Of a DNA stretch of 50,000 nucleotides, positions 43,380 to 50,000 are shown piece after piece. The stretch's first letter is position 1; every line of letters begins with the position of its first letter. The notes beneath the pieces were generated by a model, which had not been told where the DNA came from, searched no databases, and saw only the letters and a program-made list of their open reading frames with translations. Origin of the DNA: Apostichopus japonicus. Taxonomy: Eukaryota > Echinodermata > Holothuroidea > Aspidochirotida > Stichopodidae. The DNA lies in NCBI RefSeq assembly GCF_037975245.1, contig NC_092575.1, positions 4,095,001 to 4,145,000 of the forward strand, read 5' to 3'. A program made the translations under genes and the position numbers.

Positions 43380-43720
43380 TACAGAGTGGTTCTTAGTTCC
43401 ATACGCCGGTGAGCTATTATGCAACTAACCATGAATGCGGAGAACTATACAGCGAGTTGAAGAGGAAGTTGCCTACTCCTTTAGTTTTGAGCTATCCAAC
43501 AATAGATGATCTTTTCATTGTCGACAAGAATGCCAGTGTCTACGGCTTAAACGTGGTGTTGTCACAAGCCCAGAACGGAGAACACGGGTGTTTTGGTATA
43601 ACAGCCGGACTCTGACCAAGCCTGAGAGGAATTATTGCGTTACCTGCAATGAACCTTTGGCAAAAACTAGTTTCAGATGGTTGCTGAACTACCAAAATAC
43701 GCGTAGGGCTAGACTAGGCT
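43380..43720 (+). pseudogene. Ty3/gypsy pol relic: end of RT and RNase H
   Basis: The forward frame at 43409-43615 contains YSELKRKLPTPLVLSYPT, then VDKNASVYGLNVVLSQAQNG, the DxSxxGxGAVLSQ-like RNase H start in which the Gly-Ala is altered. After a shift it continues NSRTLTKPERNYCVTCNE and FRWLLNYQN. The order is that of Ty3/gypsy pol. Part of RNase H appears deleted between CNE and FRWLL. Confidence 0.8.
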
Positions 43721-43991
43721 AGAGAACCCATGGAATACGTTCTAAGTAGTAGAACACTGTCTTAAGAAAGTACATTACAACGACGATATTTTGTCAGGTA
43801 GGCCTTGTGATGATTTTCGACATTTGTGTACGAAGAAAGACTTGACAGAGAACGAGAGTGGTTACTATGAGAGAGGACTCTGAAACGAGAATGCAGAGAT
43901 TAGACTTGATCTTCAAGGCAAAAGAAAAATCGGATCACCCGATTTGGGATGATATCTCGGGAGACCTGTAGAAGGCTGCACATGCACATCC

Positions 43992-44615
43992 ATGATCTGT
44001 ACATTTCATGGGAAGAGGGTGACATTAAAACATGGTTCAGACAAAGTGTTATTTGTGTTGCTGAAAGGCGACAATCCCGAAAACGAAATGAAGAAGTATT
44101 TGGCCGCGGAGTCCCTTCTGAAAGTTGAATTGGATATTCGTTATCTTAGACCCTTGCTAACGACATCCGGTGGAAACAAAATTGTTCTGGTTGTCGGAGA
44201 CTACTGTTCGGAGTTGACAGAAACCTATGGCTGTACCAGATCAGCCGTTACAATGGTAATGAAAGTTTACAATTTATATGTCTGTATTATATTTCACATG
44301 GAATACACTTTCTCCAAGGCCGACCATTGTATTGCAGAAAGTCTGCGAAGTCCTCACGATTCAAGGGACTAGGAAGAAATTAGGTTGTTATGATGGTGCG
44401 GTTCAAATCGCACCTTCTTGGGTTTGCTGTATTCAGAAGTAATCGAGTAACTGGCGAAAGCATGCGTCTGTCTGATCTTCATTTTTTTTTCAATTCAGAA
44501 TCGGCTAGATTCTCCCCTGCTGAAATATTGTATAAAAGACCTCTCCGGACACCTTTCATGTCACCAACCTTCCTGTTTACTGGGAAGACTGTGGCAAGCA
44601 TTCATAATACGTAAC
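43992..44615 (+). pseudogene. Ty3/gypsy integrase relic
   Basis: LDIRYLRPLLTTSGGNKI followed by VLVVGDYCSELTETYG (about 44130-44230) corresponds to the integrase core, with LDI carrying the first catalytic Asp. A later frame (44390-44614) has ESARFSPAEILYKRPLR, the SP(A)E-x-LYGRPLR segment at the end of the core. The middle with the second Asp and the Glu is missing or scrambled. Confidence 0.7.
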
Positions 44616-44989
44616 ATATACACTGGTTTAAGTAAACATGGGACCAAATAAAAAACGCCACAGTTTAACCACCATGACTGTCTTAATTACTGTCTTTGAT
44701 GACAACAAACCAGAAACGGTTAAAGGAAATTGGCTTCACAAGGGGACACCAAAGTTGTGATACCCTTTGCCTATCCCCAAAGGCAACGTTAGAACAACTT
44801 CGGAGAAACGAGTTGTATAATTTGAGGGCTGACGCTAAAAGCCAATGAGAAAGGGTGTCGCGAACGGGAAAATACGGCTGGTCCTGGTGCTCTCTCAATA
44901 GTTAAGAAATCCAATATGTCTTGCCTTCTTTGGTGTTCGTGTAAGCTATATCTTTCAACAGGGTAAAAGAAACTACTGCCAGGAAACTG

Positions 44990-46182
44990 AAGAAGAGCAA
45001 CCCGTCAGAGTGCTGCAAAACCATATGCCGACGTGTTGAAGACGGGTCAACTATCAGCGTGCTGAAACACTTTTAGCCTATTGAGAATATGCATGATAAG
45101 GACCAACCTGAATTGAAGAATAAAAAGTTCTTGTCAGCGTGCTGAAGCGTGTCAGCCTGCTGAAGTTTAGTATGCTGTTCAGTAAAGAGCTACCGAAGGA
45201 TCACCTGTCTCAACGTGCTCTGAAAAGCATTCTGAAGAACGATGGTCAGTGTGATAAAGAAAAAAAACTGTCAGTATACTGAAGATGTACCGGCGTGATG
45301 TGAAAATACCGGTCAGAGTACTGAAAAGCAAGACTGGTCAGTGGACTAGAAAATACAAATTAGGGTGCTGGAGAAGCACGACCCGCCAGAGTGCTGAAGA
45401 TTCATCTGTCAGCGTGTTGAAGAAGAACAACCTGTCAGCGTGCAGAGCTCCAGTGTAGTGATATTCAGCGCAATGAGATTCAGGATACGGAAGCACCATC
45501 GGTCAGCGTGACAAAGAACACCCAACTGTCAGTAGTCGGAAGACGATTCAACAGAAGAAACATATCTTGTCATTCGGTCAATCCCGTATCAATTTATATT
45601 AATTTGGGGATAAATCGTCTATTTTTGTTTTAATTTGGGATACTTACTTGTTGTAGAGCATCATGTAGATCATTACTGACAGACTTTCAGAAGCCAAAAT
45701 TCGAAGGGGTCCCATCAGTTTATGTATCAGCAGCTCAGCCATTTTTAGTACAGTTGTTGCGTAACAACATCTTGGTATGACATTCTCAGCGTGACAAGTT
45801 TCAGCGTGATAAAGAATCATCTGTGTGAGTGCAGCAGAAGAAGAACCTGTTAGTTAGGCGATAAGAACACCCGGTCGGCTTGCGGAAAAAGAAAGAAAGA
45901 ATTACCAAAGTGCTGAGGTTCAGCGTACTGAGACGAAATGGCATACATTGTGCTGCCGAACCATTGGTCAGCGTACTGAATCAGAGCAGGCTGCCGGGCT
46001 GTAGAACGGGAAAGTCTGTAAACTTATTTAAAAAAAACTCTTGTCGGAGTGATGAAGAAGAAACAATCTGACCAGCTTAAAACCAACACAGTCAGCTTAT
46101 CAGCTTGCTGAATACGTACCACATGTAAGTTATTGAAATCCTTTGTATTGAGAGGCAACGGTCTGAAGAATCGTCTGTCAGA
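44990..46182. repeat. Degenerate minisatellite, (C)TGTCAGCGTGCTGAAGAA units
   Basis: A core GTCAG(C/A)GT(G/A)CTGAA recurs at irregular 20-45 bp spacing over about 1.2 kb (for example near 45050, 45133, 45150, 45265, 45410, 45436, 45967), often followed by GAAGAA-type purine runs. It lies just after the gypsy integrase relic, where a 3' internal region would be. Confidence 0.75.
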
Positions 46183-46199
46183 GAGAGAGAGAGAGAGTC
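46183..46199. repeat. (GA)n microsatellite
   Basis: Eight to nine GA units. Confidence 0.9.
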
Positions 46200-46329
46200 T
46201 GAACACTCAATACAATTCGAGCAACCATAATTCACCTGTTTTCGTTACTGTTGCGCTTGTCTATTTTCCATCCGCCTCATGTATTCCACCAAGTCCGGTC
46301 TCATGAACCCTACGCGGCTGGCGTTACAT

Positions 46330-46990
46330 ATATATCACGTTAAATGAATGCATAAAAGAAAATGAATGAAAGCATAAGGGAATAAAGCTATATAAGGCCT
46401 ATACAAGCTCTTGCTTGCGTGATACATATATATTGCTTTATTAATTGTGAACCTTTTACTAGTGTGGGAGCCGGGAAATGCCATTTTAGCCCTTTCTTGT
46501 TCCGATACACAATTTATAGAGAAAAAATACACTAGTAGGTCATGGGTAAACGCGGTAGAAAACGTTTATGTTATTAGTAACGTTTGGCAATGGAACTGAT
46601 GAGAACGTTACCAACGTTACCAACCAAAGTGCGTTTCGTGTCTTAGCCTTATTTCCTGTGTTCATGTCTGTGTTCATTTGCAGTTTTCCATCCATTTATG
46701 CATCGTTGAACAATGTTTGCGCATAACAATACTTTACTTAGTTATCATTACTATGACAAGTACAATAAACTGTACACAACTACTGTACACTTGCATTTCA
46801 TCACCCAGTTAGGACAGCTTTTGTATATTGTTCTTTCATGTTCCGCATTGAAACACGAGTTATTTAAAACGTGATATAATATAACAATATAGAGTCACGG
46901 TATTTGTACCGGAAACTTGTCACAAGTGGTTGCATGATTAGTTTATTAAACCGTATTCCAAACCGCACAAAAGTTAAGTTTTTTTTCTCT
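46330..46990. other. Intergenic, nothing recognised
   Basis: Begins just after a GGCTGGCGTTACA word at 46316-46328 that resembles the LTR ends at 33611 and 42959. There is no coding. Confidence 0.4.
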
Positions 46991-46998
46991 CTGTAAGA

Positions 46999-48518
46999 CA
47001 GCGACGTAGCCAGGAATTTGAAAGGGGGGGGGGAGCACTTTTTGCGACTGATATGGATTTTCAAATTGTAGGCACGACTATCTGAGCGGAGCGCCACCAT
47101 CGATTGGCGCGGAGCGTACAAGAAAATTTTTGGTTTTACAAAACCCCCAGATCGCCGGAAACGGCCCTTCCCGAGTGTTCATTCTGGTTCCATGGCCTCT
47201 TGCTAACTTGAGACACCTCATTCAATATCACTTTTAAACCAAAAAAACAAACGAGTTAAAATAGTACGTAATTCAATACTACATAATGTTCGGTATTTAA
47301 AATGAGCAAAGTACATGTACAGAGTAGTCTTACTTTTCAACTGCTGATACTTGTAGATACAGATAGGCCAGAAATGTCTTTGATACAACTATAGCCAGTA
47401 ATTGTCTTTGATACAACTGTAAATGTTTAAGTTAGCCTAATATTAGAGAAGGCGAGAGCTATCCGACGATTGCCATCTGATGCAAATTTCTCAACTGTTT
47501 TCTCAACTGAAATTTTATCTGCGTAAACGGGTTCTTAACTAGATGTTAAAAAAACTGACAAGATCGGATTCTAGACTTTTTCGGCGGGTAGAGTGTTGAA
47601 TGAAACGGCACGCGATAGAAATGACAGCCTAAATTAGAAGGCTAGGTCACCTAATTTAGCCATATTCTTGCTACGTTCATTTCAATAGTTATTCCTGTTT
47701 GGACTCTTAAACTCGTCCAGCAAGCTTATGGATTTGAAATATGGGTGTTTTTAAAAAAGATAACTTGGCCAAAAAAAAGTGTAGGCCCGGGCCTACAGTG
47801 CTACATACTGGCTACGCCCCTGATCACGGATATCATATTATCAGCAGATTTTGTTTCCTGTTTGAATTCTTTTACATGTTCTTTTACATACTATATCAGA
47901 AAGACAAACATAGTGCTCTTTTACAATTTTTCCAGTAGGATGATTCTTGTTTATTGTCCAATGTCTGGACTTTAATACATTTGACGAACTTAACTGATGG
48001 ACAATATAAACTTTCATATTTTGTAATATAGCCATGATATGCAGTAGCCTAAAAACAAATATCGTTATCGTTAGCAGTGTAATAATTACTTAAAGGAAGT
48101 GCGTATCACGTACGATTGCTAGCTAGCTTCATAACATGCTGTTCGTGCACAACTTAGGACGAATCATAGAAAGGATGAAAACGAACGTTGTCGACGTTTT
48201 TGTGCATACAGTTCGTGACATTCCATAGAGTGCGGTTAGGTAGGCAATATGTATTTTATTACGCAGTGGCCAACTGTAGGCTTGTAATAGGCTATAGGCT
48301 AAATTTAGCTAATTGCATCTGCCAAACTAAGTTAGTAGTTGAATCAGTAGGCGTGAATGTTACTACGATTATAACCGAGTTAACGGAGCTGACGAGTATT
48401 CAAGATCAAAAGAGCACTGACAAAATACCATGATAAAAAAACAACAGTTTAAAAAAAAAATCGACACTGAAAGGGGGGGAGCGGTCGCTCCCCCTGCTCC
48501 CCCCTGGCTACGTCCCTG
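46999..48518. mobile_element. hAT-type non-autonomous DNA transposon, 1.5 kb
   Basis: Left end CAGCGACGTAGCCAGGAAT and right end, reversed, CAGGGACGTAGCCAGGGGGG are inverted. An identical 8 bp repeat CTGTAAGA flanks at 46991-46998 and 48519-48526, the hAT signature. G-rich runs sit just inside both ends, and about 100 bp from 47085 are shared with the element at 2820-4420. There is no transposase frame; the short frames at 47.7-48.4 kb lack motifs. Confidence 0.9.
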
Positions 48519-48526
48519 CTGTAAGA

Positions 48527-50000
48527 AACGTGCTGTTCATAAGAGCACATTTGGAAATATATCCTTCCTATCAGTATAACCCCCTTAACCCAGATCTATT
48601 CGACGTCTTTATATCATATCACTTGAAACCATTTTAACAGCTATAGAAGAATACCGATGATGACGACGCTAACGACAATGATGTCGAATGAAATCCATTT
48701 TGTCCTAAGATAAAATCCATGTACAGAAAATTCTCTCGAATTTTACATAAACAATCTAATTGGTTTATTCCTCTTTCTCGCGAATACCTTATTACTTTTT
48801 CCTCATTTTCAATTTTAATATATTAACGATACAGTGAATTTGACCATGAAACACAACTACAAGATGTTGTTGCTTATATGTGACATTTGTAAGCAACAGT
48901 AAAGTTATCAGTAATGTTATTGTTATTACATCAAAGTGCTCTAAGGCAAATGCATGCCGCAGTTATTGAGAGATGATTTGTTCGAACGTTTACAATTACA
49001 GCAAGTAAATGATAATGTAATGTAAATGGTTTTAAAATCAAAAGTCAAAATTCAAGTGAACTTCTTGCATTTTGCGAATGTGCTTTTCAGTGTACTGGGA
49101 TATCTCGTATATGAAAGCGGTAACGGACGCATTTACCTGACGTCTAGATACATGTGACTATTTTTCAGTTTTATTTTTCCAATTAATATTTGATAATTAC
49201 CATTGCCATTCTGTACGAAATAGATCTGTCATTCTTCTGAACCAATGGAGATCGGAAGTGTGAATTCGTCAGTATCATCTCGAAGAAATCGATGTATACT
49301 GCTGTCACTGCCGGTATATCTTCTGTTGTAGATTTGATAGTATATTTCGTCACCATTTTAATATATGCTTTCTTAAAGTCTGTCTTGGTAAAAGTTTTGC
49401 GGTGATTGATTCCAGAAAGAGATGGATAACTCCTGCTGTTATGAATTTCTGTCTGAAGAAAAGAAGTAAGCTTTAAAAAGAGCTATCAGATAACTGAGTT
49501 CTCAATCGCGTTCTATTGTTATAAGACTCTCAAACAATTTGAAAGTTGGGGAAAAAACATACAATCCATGGGAATAGCTTGCTGGGTAATATTGCCAAAA
49601 TCGACCATAGCAGTAGGCATCTGCCAGGTGAACGTGAGCTAATAACGCAAACAACTTTTTAAGTATGGGGGCCAAATACCTGATAAGATATCCCGCATAT
49701 TCAACATGTCATTCCTGTATTTAATAACAGTGAATATAAACTATAGCTTATAATCATAGAAAACAATTCTATCAGGCTCTACAAATTTCAACAAAATTTC
49801 AAAATTCCATTAAATTATACAAATTCGGTTTCATTCCAGGTAGATACACTGCACATGCAAGTTTACCCTTCCCTGATACGTTAAATTAAATTTCATCCCT
49901 GGTATACTTGTTGACCCCGTAAAACCCTTTTTTTAATGATCTTTGTCATATCAATAACCTGTTTCACTTTATCACTGAAAAAACCAATCATTCTTGCTCG
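48527..50000. other. Intergenic, nothing recognised
   Basis: AT-rich with stops in all frames. I find no gene, RNA or element end. Confidence 0.5.

Overview
This 50 kb window is eukaryotic and almost entirely non-genic in the bacterial sense. It has split genes with GT-AG introns, long AT-rich intergenic DNA, microsatellites, and a dense, nested collection of transposable elements. Family content (Tx1/L1-clade, CR1-like and Penelope-like retroelements, Ty3/gypsy, hAT, Harbinger-type and Kolobok-type DNA transposons, a P2X7-ballast-type zinc domain gene) and the many AGGCCTA-rich words suggest a marine invertebrate. An echinoderm such as a sea cucumber is my guess, but the species is inference only.

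Layout. 0-7 kb: a hAT MITE (406-775), a reverse-strand CR1-like LINE relic, a Penelope-like GIY-YIG endonuclease relic split by a 1.6 kb hAT-like element (2820-4420), and a reverse-strand, internally deleted Tx1-like LINE (4.6-7.0 kb). 7-9.4 kb: microsatellites and a hammerhead ribozyme motif with perfect core and stem II (8072-8109). 9.4-13.2 kb: the one apparently intact cellular gene, a five-exon immunoglobulin-superfamily surface protein with four Ig-like domains, all visible introns between coding exons in phase 1, and a C-terminal hydrophobic anchor. 14.1-14.3 kb: a tRNA-derived SINE. 16.8-20.05 kb: a decayed L1/Tx1-like ORF2.

20.3-30.7 kb is the most interesting block. A forward gene joins a Cys-rich CXC-like region to a domain like the intracellular ballast of P2X7. 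Tail-to-tail with it lies a reverse-strand, multi-exon Kolobok-type transposase relic. A 2.56 kb DNA transposon with TA target duplication has landed inside the transposase reading frame. It carries eight copies of a 15 bp motif, and conceptual removal restores the frame at the junction. Both coding units contain nonsense codons in this copy.

30.7-36.8 kb: short tandem repeats, a LINE 3' tail, a gypsy-like LTR end followed by a possible tRNA-Leu primer-binding site, and a 1.4 kb minisatellite into which a 244 bp Harbinger-type MITE (TTA target duplication, about 45 bp TIRs) has inserted. 36.8-42.8 kb: at least four rearranged Tx1-like copies, several keeping both ends but lacking the middle; one retains a nearly complete ORF1. 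42.8-46.3 kb: decayed Ty3/gypsy pol pieces followed by a degenerate minisatellite. 47-48.5 kb: a hAT-type element with perfect 8 bp target duplications. The last 1.5 kb shows nothing I can name.
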